Assembly (NCBI RefSeq): GCF_000716545.1
Contig: NZ_JNWZ01000099.1
Location: 1 to 17,324, forward strand
Direction of reading: 5' to 3'
Source of the DNA: Kitasatospora phosalacinea
GTDB lineage: Bacteria > Actinomycetota > Actinomycetes > Streptomycetales > Streptomycetaceae
DNA: 17,324 bases
Position 1 is the stretch's first letter. Every line of letters begins with the position of its first letter. Positions 6,380 to 12,878 of the stretch are shown here, piece after piece. A program made the position numbers and the translations under genes. The notes beneath the pieces were generated by a model that was given only the letters and a program-made list of their open reading frames with translations, was not told where the DNA came from and ran no database searches.

Positions 6380-7519
6380 ATGGACAGTCCCCGGTGCGAT
6401 CCGTCGCTGCAGGCGATCGAGGCGGTCAGCGCGGCGGTGCTGGCGATGTCCCGGCCACTGGAGGTCCGGGAGGTGCTGCGCCGGATCACCGCCTCCGCCC
6501 GGTCGCTGCTGGGCGCCGAGTACGCCGCGCTCGGCCTGCCGGACGACCACGGCGGCTTCGCGCAGTTCGTGGTGGACGGCGTGAGCGACGAGCAGTGGCG
6601 GGCGATCGGCCCGCTGCCGCGCCAGCACGGCGTCCTGGCCTCGATGCTGCACGACCGCGAACCGACCCGGCTGAAGGACGTCCGCACCGCCCCCGCGTTC
6701 GGCGGCTGGCCCGACGCCCACCCGGACATGACCGACTTCCTCGGGATGCCGATCATGGACGAGGACGAGATCGCCGGCGCGCTGTTCCTGGCCAACAAGC
6801 CCGGCGGCTTCACCGAGCAGGACGAGGAACTGCTGCGGATCCTGGTCGCGCACGCCGCCCTCGCCCTCGGCAACGCCCGGCTCTACGAGCGCAGCCGCGA
6901 ACTGACCCTGTCCGGCGAGCGCGCCCGGATCGCCCACGACCTGCACGACGCCGTCTCGCAGAAGCTGTTCTCACTGCGCCTGACCGCCCGCGCCGCCGCC
7001 ACGCTGGTCGACCGGGACCCGGCCCGGGCCCGCGAGAACCTGGCCGAGGTGGCCCGGCTCGCCGCCGAGGCGGCCGACGAACTGCGCGCCGTGGTGGTCG
7101 AACTGCGCCCCGCCGCGCTGGAGGAGGACGGACTGGTGGCCACCCTCGCCTCCCAGGTGCAGGTGCTGGACCGGGCGCACAGCGCCAAGGTCGCCTTCAC
7201 CGCCACCGGCGTCCGCGCGCTGCCCGCCACCCAGGAGTCGGCCCTGCTGCGGGTCGCCCAGGAGGCGCTGCACAACGCGCTGCGGCACGCCGGGGCCGGC
7301 ACCGTCGCGGTCACCCTCACCGGCACCGCCGACCGCGGCGCCCGGCTGACCGTCCGCGACGACGGCCGCGGCTTCGACCCGGAGTCGGTGCGCCGGGCCG
7401 GCCGGCACCTCGGGCTGGTGTCGATGCGCGACCGGGCCGCCGCGGTCGGCGGCCGGCTGTCCCTGGAGTCCGCCCCGGGCCGGGGCACCCTGGTCGAGAT
7501 GGAGGTCCCCGGTGCCTGA
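6380..7519 (+). CDS. Soluble GAF-domain sensor histidine kinase (NarL-class, HisKA_3)
   Basis: This 379-residue cytoplasmic sensor kinase has no membrane span. A GAF domain covers about residues 18-170, ending with the typical NARLYERSREL linker. The dimerisation/phosphotransfer helix follows as RARIAHDLHDAVSQKLF; by analogy with NarX-type kinases the phosphorylated residue is His189, the second His of HDLHD. The ATPase domain has the N box ALHNALRH (Asn299) and DDGRGFDP. The GAF segment HPDMTDFLGMPI resembles the region that carries the haem-ligating His of mycobacterial DevS, giving His114 as its counterpart; whether haem is bound is unknown. It autophosphorylates and passes phosphate to the regulator encoded next, whose gene overlaps by 8 nt. 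Start: ATG with leaderless-type promoter. Confidence 0.92.
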   Translation: MDSPRCDPSLQAIEAVSAAVLAMSRPLEVREVLRRITASARSLLGAEYAALGLPDDHGGFAQFVVDGVSDEQWRAIGPLPRQHGVLASMLHDREPTRLKDVRTAPAFGGWPDAHPDMTDFLGMPIMDEDEIAGALFLANKPGGFTEQDEELLRILVAHAALALGNARLYERSRELTLSGERARIAHDLHDAVSQKLFSLRLTARAAATLVDRDPARARENLAEVARLAAEAADELRAVVVELRPAALEEDGLVATLASQVQVLDRAHSAKVAFTATGVRALPATQESALLRVAQEALHNALRHAGAGTVAVTLTGTADRGARLTVRDDGRGFDPESVRRAGRHLGLVSMRDRAAAVGGRLSLESAPGRGTLVEMEVPGA

Positions 7520-8156
7520 CACCGCGTCACCGATCCGCGTGCTGCTGGTGGACGACCACCAGGTGGTCCGGCGCGGCCTGCGCACCTTCCTGGAGGTGCA
7601 GGACGACATCGAGGTGGTCGGCGAGGCCGCGGACGGCGCGGAGGCCGTCGAACGGACCGCCGAACTCGCCCCCGACGTGGTCCTGATGGACCTCAAGATG
7701 CCCAGGGTGGACGGCATCGAGGCGCTGCGCCTGCTGCGCGAACGCGGCAGCGCCGCCCGGGTGCTGATCGTCACCAGCTTCACCGAGCACCGCACCGTCG
7801 TCCCGGCGCTGCGGGCCGGCGCGGCCGGCTACGTGTACAAGGACGTCGACCCGGAGGCGCTGGCCGGTGCGATCCGCTCGGTGCACGCCGGGCACGTCCT
7901 GCTCCAGCCCGAACTGGCCGCCGCGCTGCTCGCCGAGGACGTCCCGGCCCCGCCGCAGGGCCGCGGCGGCACCCTCACCGACCGCGAGCGCGAGGTGCTC
8001 TCGCACATCGCCGACGGCCGCTCCAACCGGGAGATCGCCCGCGCCCTGCACCTCTCGGAGAAGACGGTCAAGACGCACGTCTCGAACATCCTGATGAAGC
8101 TGGACGTCGCGGACCGCACCCAGGCCGCGCTGTGGGCGGTCCGCAACCAGTCCTGA
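7512..8156 (+). CDS. NarL/FixJ-family response regulator with LuxR-type DNA-binding domain
   Basis: This 214-residue transcription factor is the evident partner of the preceding kinase. The receiver domain (about 7-122) has the acidic pair Asp14/Asp15, phosphoacceptor Asp60 in VVLMDLKMP, switch Thr88 and Lys110. The LuxR-type helix-turn-helix occupies about 153-214 (LTDREREVLSHIADGRSNRE, then KTVKTHVSNIL). The GTG start at 7512 overlaps the kinase stop and has GGAGGT 5 nt upstream, so translation is probably coupled. Target genes are not known; the palindrome in its own operon promoter is one candidate site. Length and domain order are normal for the family. Confidence 0.95.
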   Translation: MPDTASPIRVLLVDDHQVVRRGLRTFLEVQDDIEVVGEAADGAEAVERTAELAPDVVLMDLKMPRVDGIEALRLLRERGSAARVLIVTSFTEHRTVVPALRAGAAGYVYKDVDPEALAGAIRSVHAGHVLLQPELAAALLAEDVPAPPQGRGGTLTDREREVLSHIADGRSNREIARALHLSEKTVKTHVSNILMKLDVADRTQAALWAVRNQS

Positions 8157-8159
8157 CGC

Positions 8160-8180
8160 GGCCCCGAGGCCGGACGGGCC
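8160..8180. terminator. Short hairpin between convergent regulator and unknown gene, weak terminator candidate
   Basis: GGCCC (8160-8164) can pair with GGGCC (8176-8180) around an 11-nt loop in the 24-nt gap between two convergent stop codons. Five GC pairs and no T run make this weak; it is listed because position suggests termination is needed here. Confidence 0.25.
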
Positions 8181-8978
8181 CTAACGCCGCTCGTCCACCG
8201 CCGCGTTGTACGCCGCGACCTGGGCCCGCCGGGCGGTGCGGTCCAGCGGGGCCAGCACCTCCCGCCGGGCGGCCATCTCGGAGGCGGAGACCGCCGCCCC
8301 GTGCCCGCCCGAGGCGATGTGCAGCAGCGCCGACACCTGCCGGGCCGACTCCAGCACCCGCACCGCGCGCTGCGGGTAGCCGGGCGCCAGCAGCTCGCGG
8401 TGGCCCTGCCGGCGGAAGGACTCCAGCGCCCGCAGCGACTCCGGCCCGGCCCCCGCCACGTCCAGGCGGACCAGCGCCGCGGTGGCCTGCCGCAGCCCGT
8501 CCGCCAGCTCCCGCTCGGCCTCGTCCAGCGAGGGCACGTCGGCCGGCGGCGCGTCGTTCACCGGCAGGCACTGCCACAGCACCCGCACGCCCTGGTCGCC
8601 CTGCGGCCCGTACACCTCGGCCTCCGGCACCAGCCCGTACGGGACGCCGACCGCCAGGACGGCCTCGCCGGCGCCCAGCGCCAGCGAGTTGAAGGCGGGC
8701 GGCCCGGTCAGCCCGAGCGGGTGCCCGGCCACCGGCAGGGCCAGCCGCAGGCCCTTCGCGCCCAGCGAGCGCAGCCGCCCCAGCGCCCAGGTCAGGCCGT
8801 GCAGCGAGTCGGGCGCCTCCCCGGGCAGGCCGGTCACCCGGTGGGCGTCGTCCGCGCCCTGGACGGCGGCGGCCGCGTCGTCCGGCGAGGCGGCGCCCGC
8901 CAGCAGCGCGTTGCCCCAGGCGGTGAGCCGCCCCGAACGGGGTTCTTGGTACGGATTGTCGGCAGGAGTGACGAGCAT
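8181..8978 (-). CDS. Conserved-looking actinobacterial protein of unknown function, 265 residues
   Basis: I do not recognise a named family. The protein is soluble, with no signal peptide, membrane span or Cys cluster; its only cysteine lies in VLWQCLPVND. Its N-terminal third contains VQGADDAHRVTGLPG and LRSLGAKGLRLALPVAGHPLGLTGPPAFN, a Gly/Pro-rich middle likely to be beta structure, followed by GEAVLAVGVPYGLVPE. The C-terminal half is a run of Glu/Arg/Ala-rich helices (SLDEAERELADGLRQATAAL). Codon use is typical of the window, which supports a real gene. The ATG at 8978 has TAGGCT exactly 6 nt upstream and no ribosome binding site, so it is probably leaderless. It is divergent from a stand-alone ABC ATPase, which may share regulation. 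Confidence 0.8.
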   Translation of the reverse strand: MLVTPADNPYQEPRSGRLTAWGNALLAGAASPDDAAAAVQGADDAHRVTGLPGEAPDSLHGLTWALGRLRSLGAKGLRLALPVAGHPLGLTGPPAFNSLALGAGEAVLAVGVPYGLVPEAEVYGPQGDQGVRVLWQCLPVNDAPPADVPSLDEAERELADGLRQATAALVRLDVAGAGPESLRALESFRRQGHRELLAPGYPQRAVRVLESARQVSALLHIASGGHGAAVSASEMAARREVLAPLDRTARRAQVAAYNAAVDERR

Positions 8979-8984
8979 CGGACC

Positions 8985-8990
8985 AGCCTA
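8985..8990 (-). promoter_or_regulatory. -10 box TAGGCT for the 265-residue unknown gene (leaderless type)
   Basis: Read on the minus strand, TAGGCT is followed by GGTCCG and then the ATG, a 6-nt spacer that places the transcription start at the start codon. No Shine-Dalgarno sequence is present. Confidence 0.6.
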
Positions 8991-9016
8991 CGGACAAGCG
9001 TGCCGGGCGGGTGGCG

Positions 9017-9022
9017 TAGGTT
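9017..9022 (+). promoter_or_regulatory. -10 box TAGGTT for the stand-alone ABC ATPase gene
   Basis: TAGGTT would start transcription near 9029, giving a leader of about 83 nt before the ATG at 9112. It lies about 30 bp from the oppositely oriented TAGGCT at 8985-8990, so the two promoters overlap and may compete or share control. The -35 is poor. Confidence 0.4.
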
Positions 9023-9111
9023 TGCCCTGACACATGGTGGACCGCACCCCGAGGACCGCACGCCCAGGTCCCACGGACGGCCGGATTCTTGCATTTGGGG
9101 AAGGCGTAGGC

Positions 9112-9903
9112 ATGAGCGACGTGCTGGAGCTGGTGGACGTTTCCGTGGTCCGGGAGGGGCGCGCACTCGTCGATCACGTGTCCTGGACGGTCAAGGAGGG
9201 CGAGCGCTGGGTGGTGCTCGGCCCGAACGGCGCGGGCAAGACCACACTGCTCCAGATCGCCGGTGCCTACCTGTTCCCGAGCTCCGGCGAGGCCGCCGTG
9301 CTGGGCGAGAAGCTCGACCAGGTCGACGTGTTCGAGCAGCGCGCCCGGATCGGTCTGGCCAGCGCCGCGATGTACGAGAAGCTCCCGACCGGCCAGACCG
9401 TGCTGGAGACCGTGCTGACCGCCGCGTACGGGCAGACCGTGCACGGCAAGGAGACCTACGAGGAGCCGGACGAGGCCCGCGCCCTCGCGCTGCTCGACCG
9501 CCTCGGCATGGCCGGTTTCACCACCCGCAAGTTCGGCACCCTCTCCGAGGGCGAGCGCAAGCGCACCCTGATCGCCCGCGCCCTGATGACCGACCCCGAA
9601 CTGCTGCTGCTCGACGAGCCCGCCGCCGGCCTCGACCTCGGCGGCCGCGAGGACCTGATCCGCCGCCTCGCCGCGCTCGCCCGGGACGAGTACGCGCCGT
9701 CCATGGTGATGGTCACCCACCACGTGGAGGAGATCGTGCCCGGCATGACCCACGTGCTGATGATCCGCCAGGGCAAGGTGATGACGGCCGGTCCGATCGA
9801 GGCCACCCTCACCGCCCGCAACCTCTCGCACTGCTTCGGCCTGCCGCTGACCCTGGAGCAGCGCGGCGACCGCTGGACCGCGCAGGGCCTCCCGCTCGGC
9901 TGA
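9112..9903 (+). CDS. Stand-alone ABC transporter ATP-binding protein (ModF/YlmA-like)
   Basis: This is a 263-residue single ABC ATPase domain with Walker A GPNGAGKTT (37-45), a signature reading LSEGERKR (144-151, Glu in place of the second Gly of LSGGQ), Walker B LLLLDEP (164-170) and H-loop His203/204. Its overall look resembles the ModF/YlmA group (COG1119). No permease or binding protein gene is adjacent, so the partner is elsewhere or the protein works outside transport. The ATG at 9112 (MSDVLELVDV) has GGGGAAGG about 8 nt upstream; an in-frame upstream ATG at 9034 would add 26 unconserved residues. The substrate is unknown. Confidence 0.9.
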   Translation: MSDVLELVDVSVVREGRALVDHVSWTVKEGERWVVLGPNGAGKTTLLQIAGAYLFPSSGEAAVLGEKLDQVDVFEQRARIGLASAAMYEKLPTGQTVLETVLTAAYGQTVHGKETYEEPDEARALALLDRLGMAGFTTRKFGTLSEGERKRTLIARALMTDPELLLLDEPAAGLDLGGREDLIRRLAALARDEYAPSMVMVTHHVEEIVPGMTHVLMIRQGKVMTAGPIEATLTARNLSHCFGLPLTLEQRGDRWTAQGLPLG

Positions 9904-9928
9904 ATCGCGTCCTCCGGGCGAACGCCGG

Positions 9929-9954
9929 GAACCGGTCGTACAGGCGGCCGGTTT
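9929..9954 (+). terminator. Weak hairpin after the ABC ATPase gene
   Basis: GAACCGG (9929-9935) can pair with CCGGTTT (9948-9954) with a 12-nt loop, 26 nt after the ATPase stop codon. It has six to seven pairs including one G-T. It may end the ATPase transcript before the NfeD promoter, but the structure is modest. Confidence 0.3.
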
Positions 9955-10002
9955 CCGCCGCCCCACCTGCGGGAAGCTAGGCGGGGAAAGACTCGACTTC
10001 CC

Positions 10003-10008
10003 TAGGAT
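10003..10008 (+). promoter_or_regulatory. -10 box TAGGAT for the NfeD/SPFH operon (leaderless type)
   Basis: TAGGAT is followed by 7 nt and then GTG at 10016. The in-frame ATG at 10007 lies inside this box and so cannot be in a transcript made from it; this decides the GTG start. No ribosome binding site precedes the GTG. Confidence 0.55.
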
Positions 10009-10015
10009 GGGGCCC

Positions 10016-10441
10016 GTGGACAGCTGGATCTGGTGGCTGCTGCTCGCCGTCGCGCTGGGCATACCGCTGGTGGTCACCGCGATGCCGGAGTTCGCCATGT
10101 TCGCGGTCGGCGCCGGCGCCGCCGCGCTGACGGCGGGCCTGGGCGGTGGCACGGTCCCGCAGTTCCTGGTGTTCGTCGGGGTGTCGGCCGCGCTGCTGGT
10201 GTTCGTGCGCCCGATCGCCTACCGCCAGCTCAAGAAGGGCCCGGGGTACCGCACGGGCGTGGAGGCGCTGACCGGCGCCACCGCGGTGGTACAGGAAACA
10301 GTCGACGGGGGAGAGGGCGGACGGATCAAGCTGAACGGCGAGATCTGGTCGGCCCGCGCGCTCCACCCGGGCTCGGTCTTCGAGCCCGGGCAGCAGGTCG
10401 ACGTCGTCGAAATCCAGGGCGCGACCGCCCTGGTCGTCTAG
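10016..10441 (+). CDS. NfeD-family membrane protein with C-terminal OB-fold domain
   Basis: This 141-residue short-form NfeD protein has hydrophobic spans at about 3-22, 27-42 and 48-66, then a basic loop and a cytoplasmic OB-fold domain (about 80-141: GVEALTGATAVVQETV, GRIKLNGEIWSARA, GQQVDVVEIQGATALVV). NfeD proteins are encoded beside stomatin/SPFH genes and are thought to help them organise membrane microdomains or quality control; the E. coli counterpart pair is YbbJ/QmcA. The SPFH gene here begins 10 nt after the stop. The GTG at 10016 is preferred to the ATG at 10007 because that ATG is part of the -10 box. Confidence 0.9.
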   Translation: MDSWIWWLLLAVALGIPLVVTAMPEFAMFAVGAGAAALTAGLGGGTVPQFLVFVGVSAALLVFVRPIAYRQLKKGPGYRTGVEALTGATAVVQETVDGGEGGRIKLNGEIWSARALHPGSVFEPGQQVDVVEIQGATALVV

Positions 10442-10451
10442 GGGAGAAGCG

Positions 10452-11474
10452 TTGGAACCCGTCCTCATCGTCTTGATCGTCCTGGTCGTGGTGGCCTTCA
10501 TCGCCCTGATCAAGACGATCCAGGTGATCCCGCAGGCCAGCGCGGCGATCGTGGAGCGCTTCGGCCGCTACACCCGCACCCTCAGCGCCGGCCTGAACAT
10601 CGTGGTGCCGTTCATCGACACCATCCGCAACCGGATCGACCTGCGCGAGCAGGTCGTCCCGTTCCCGCCGCAGCCGGTCATCACCTCGGACAACCTGGTC
10701 GTCAACATCGACACCGTCATCTACTACCAGGTGACCGACCCGCGCGCCGCGACCTACGAGGTGGCCAGCTACATCCAGGCCATCGAGCAGCTCACCGTCA
10801 CCACCCTGCGCAACATCATCGGCTCGATGGACCTCGAATCCACCCTGACCTCCCGCGAGGTCATCAACGCGGGCCTGCGCGGCGTCCTGGACGAGGCCAC
10901 CGGCCGCTGGGGCATCCGGGTCAACCGGGTCGAGCTGAAGGCGATCGAGCCGCCGACCTCCATCCAGGACTCGATGGAGAAGCAGATGCGCGCCGACCGC
11001 GACAAGCGCGCCGCGATCCTCACCGCCGAGGGCGCCCGGCAGGCCCAGATCCTGCGCGCCGAGGGCGAGAAGCAGGCCGCCGTGCTCCAGGCCGAGGGCG
11101 AGGCGCAGGCCGCCGTCCTGAAGGCCGACGGCGAGGCCGCCGCGATCCGCACCGTCTTCGAGGCCATCCACGAGGGCGACGCCGACCAGAAGCTGCTCGC
11201 CTACCAGTACCTGCAGACCCTGCCCGAGCTCGCCAAGGGCGACGCCAACAAGCTGTGGATCATCCCCAGCGAGGTCGGCGACGCGCTCAAGGGCCTCGGC
11301 GGCGCCTTCCAGGGCGTCACCGGCGGCGGCGCCCCCGCGGCCCCCGCCGTGACCCCGCCCGCCGCCCGCGTCCCGGTCGACCCGGCCACCGCCCCCCGCC
11401 CGGTGGACACCGAGAACAAGACCGCCCGCCCCCGGGTCGAGCCCACCCGCCAGTACCCCAAGATCGACGAGTAA
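10452..11474 (+). CDS. SPFH/Band 7 (stomatin-like) membrane protein
   Basis: This 340-residue protein has an N-terminal membrane anchor (about 3-20, PVLIVLIVLVVVAFIALI), an SPFH domain (about 25-180, with VERFGRYTRTLSAGLN and VPFIDTIRNRIDLREQ) and an Ala/Glu/Gln helical region. From about 189 to 231 an 11-residue pattern of the type AEGEKQAAVLQ is written four times. A Pro/Ala-rich tail follows. Stomatin-like proteins oligomerise at the membrane and scaffold microdomains, usually with NfeD. The start is TTG at 10452, with GGGGAG ending 5 nt upstream; no ATG or GTG precedes the anchor, and GTG codons inside the span would truncate it. Translation is probably coupled to the NfeD gene. Confidence 0.93.
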   Translation: MEPVLIVLIVLVVVAFIALIKTIQVIPQASAAIVERFGRYTRTLSAGLNIVVPFIDTIRNRIDLREQVVPFPPQPVITSDNLVVNIDTVIYYQVTDPRAATYEVASYIQAIEQLTVTTLRNIIGSMDLESTLTSREVINAGLRGVLDEATGRWGIRVNRVELKAIEPPTSIQDSMEKQMRADRDKRAAILTAEGARQAQILRAEGEKQAAVLQAEGEAQAAVLKADGEAAAIRTVFEAIHEGDADQKLLAYQYLQTLPELAKGDANKLWIIPSEVGDALKGLGGAFQGVTGGGAPAAPAVTPPAARVPVDPATAPRPVDTENKTARPRVEPTRQYPKIDE

Positions 11475-11490
11475 CCCCCGCCCGTCCCGC

Positions 11491-11527
11491 CCGGGCCCCG
11501 GCCGACCCCGCGTCGACCGGGGCCCGG
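11491..11527 (+). terminator. GC-rich hairpin after the SPFH gene, probable terminator
   Basis: An 11-bp perfect stem (11491-11501 with 11517-11527) encloses a 15-nt loop that can form a smaller inner pairing. It begins 17 nt after the SPFH stop. There is no T run, as is common in this group. Confidence 0.55.
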
Positions 11528-11621
11528 TCCCGTTCCGGATGGCGGACCACCCCTCGCCAAGCCGCGCGCCGCTCCGGCATGATCGACCGGCGCATGACAG
11601 CAGCCAACGAGGGGGAAGCCA

Positions 11622-12389
11622 ATGACGCTGTGGGAGATGACCGCCGTCCTGCTGGCCGGCGTCGCCGCCGGCACCATCAACACCATCGTCGGCTCCGGCA
11701 CCCTGATCACCTTCCCCGTCCTGCTCGCCGTCGGCCTGCCCCCCGTCACCGCCAACGTCTCCAACGCGCTCGGCCTGGCCCCCGGCTCCCTGGCCGGAGC
11801 CATCGGCTACCGCGCCGAACTCGCCGGGCAGCGCCACCGCCTGATCCGCTACGGCACCGCCTCGCTGATCGGCGGACTCACCGGCGCCGCCCTGCTGATC
11901 GTCCTGCCCAACAGCGCCTTCGACGCCATCGTCCCCGTCCTGATCCTCACCGCCCTCGTGCTGGTCGTCCTGCAACCCCGGGTCGCCCGGGCGATGGCCG
12001 CCCGCCGCGCCGCCGGCACCCTGCCCCCCGCCACCGACGGCGGCTGGCCGCTGCTGCTCTGCATCGGGCTCACCGGCGTCTACGGCGGCTACTTCGGAGC
12101 CGCCCAGGGCGTCCTGCTGCTCGCCCTGATGGGCATGCTGCTCCCCGAGGGCCTGCAGACGATCAACGGCATCAAGAACGTCCTCGCGCTGATCGTCAAC
12201 GGCGTCGCCGCGGTCTTCTTCGTCTTCACCTCCACCATCGACTGGACCGCCGCCCTGCTGATCGCCGTCGGCGCCACCCTCGGCGGCGTGTTCGGCGCCA
12301 AGGTCGGCCGCCGGCTCCCGCCGCTCGCGCTGCGCGCCCTGATCGTGGTGGTCGGCCTCGTCGCCGTCACCAAGCTGCTGCTCTCCTGA
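11622..12389 (+). CDS. TauE/SafE-family (TSUP) membrane permease
   Basis: This 255-residue integral membrane protein has about eight helices in two repeated halves, as in the TSUP family, which exports sulfite, sulfoacetate or related organic anions. The first half has the glycine-rich GTINTIVGSGTLITFPVLLA and ANVSNALGLAPGS elements; the second has YGGYFGAAQGVLLLALMGML and INGIKNVLALIVNG, the matching motifs. The ATG at 11622 has a strong GGGGGAA 5 nt upstream. A CATGAT box at 11578-11583 could be its -10. The nearest neighbours (SPFH upstream, PCD downstream) give no clue to substrate, so sulfite transport is only the family default. Confidence 0.9.
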   Translation: MTLWEMTAVLLAGVAAGTINTIVGSGTLITFPVLLAVGLPPVTANVSNALGLAPGSLAGAIGYRAELAGQRHRLIRYGTASLIGGLTGAALLIVLPNSAFDAIVPVLILTALVLVVLQPRVARAMAARRAAGTLPPATDGGWPLLLCIGLTGVYGGYFGAAQGVLLLALMGMLLPEGLQTINGIKNVLALIVNGVAAVFFVFTSTIDWTAALLIAVGATLGGVFGAKVGRRLPPLALRALIVVVGLVAVTKLLLS

Positions 12390-12409
12390 CCCCGGGCACC
12401 CCGGCGACG

Positions 12410-12415
12410 TAGGCT
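12410..12415 (+). promoter_or_regulatory. -10 box TAGGCT for the PCD gene
   Basis: TAGGCT lies 34 nt before the ATG at 12450, predicting a start near 12422 and a leader of about 28 nt that contains GGACGGAG. It begins 21 nt after the permease stop, so the PCD gene probably has its own promoter. The -35 is poor. Confidence 0.45.
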
Positions 12416-12449
12416 CGGCCCTGAGACCCGGAACCGGACGGAGACCGCC

Positions 12450-12746
12450 ATGAGCCGCACCCGCCTCAGCGAGGAACAGATCGCCAACGCACTCGCCGAC
12501 CTCCCGCAGTGGACCCGCACCGGCGAAGCGATCACCCGCACCGCCGAGACCGCGAGCTTCCCCACCGCCATCGAGGTCGTCGACGCGGTCGCCGAACAGG
12601 CCGAGGCGCTCGACCACCACCCCGACATCGACATCCGCTGGCGGACCCTCACCTTCCTCCTCACCACCCACAGCGAGCACGGCCTGACCAGCCTCGACAT
12701 CACGCTCGCCCACCTGATCGACCGCGCCCTCGACGACGCGGCCTGA
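12450..12746 (+). CDS. Pterin-4a-carbinolamine dehydratase family protein (PCD/DCoH)
   Basis: This 98-residue small cytoplasmic enzyme family dehydrates 4a-hydroxytetrahydrobiopterin in pterin recycling. The active-site pattern is present: the ALDHHPD segment with His56 and His57, Trp64 in DIRWRTLTF, His74 in TTHSEHGLT, and Asp83 in SLDITLAH. The full length is the normal family size. No pterin-dependent aromatic hydroxylase or pterin biosynthesis gene is in the window, so the true substrate is open; bacterial members have also been discussed in molybdopterin metabolism. Start: ATG with GGAG about 6 nt upstream. Confidence 0.92.
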   Translation: MSRTRLSEEQIANALADLPQWTRTGEAITRTAETASFPTAIEVVDAVAEQAEALDHHPDIDIRWRTLTFLLTTHSEHGLTSLDITLAHLIDRALDDAA

Positions 12747-12780
12747 CCCGGCCGCCCCCGCGCCCGCCCGTCCCGCCCCC

Positions 12781-12812
12781 GCCCGGCCCCGAACGTCGGG
12801 CAAAGGCCGGGC
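12781..12812 (+). terminator. Hairpin after the PCD gene, possible terminator
   Basis: GCCCGGCC (12781-12788) pairs perfectly with GGCCGGGC (12805-12812). Inside, CCGA (12789-12792) can pair with TCGG (12796-12799), leaving a 5-nt bulge. It sits 34 nt after the PCD stop and before the next gene's presumed promoter. No T run follows. Confidence 0.4.
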
Positions 12813-12878
12813 AAAACCCGTTCCCGCGCCATGAGATGCTGGCTGCTTGCCAGACCGCAGTCGGGACGGACGGAACGC

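Noticed and set aside
12797..12815. Direct repeat CGGGCAAA, 11 bp apart, as an operator for the propeller gene
   Set aside because: Both copies fall within a hairpin (12781-12812) that fits a terminator after the PCD gene, and no convincing promoter is positioned with them.
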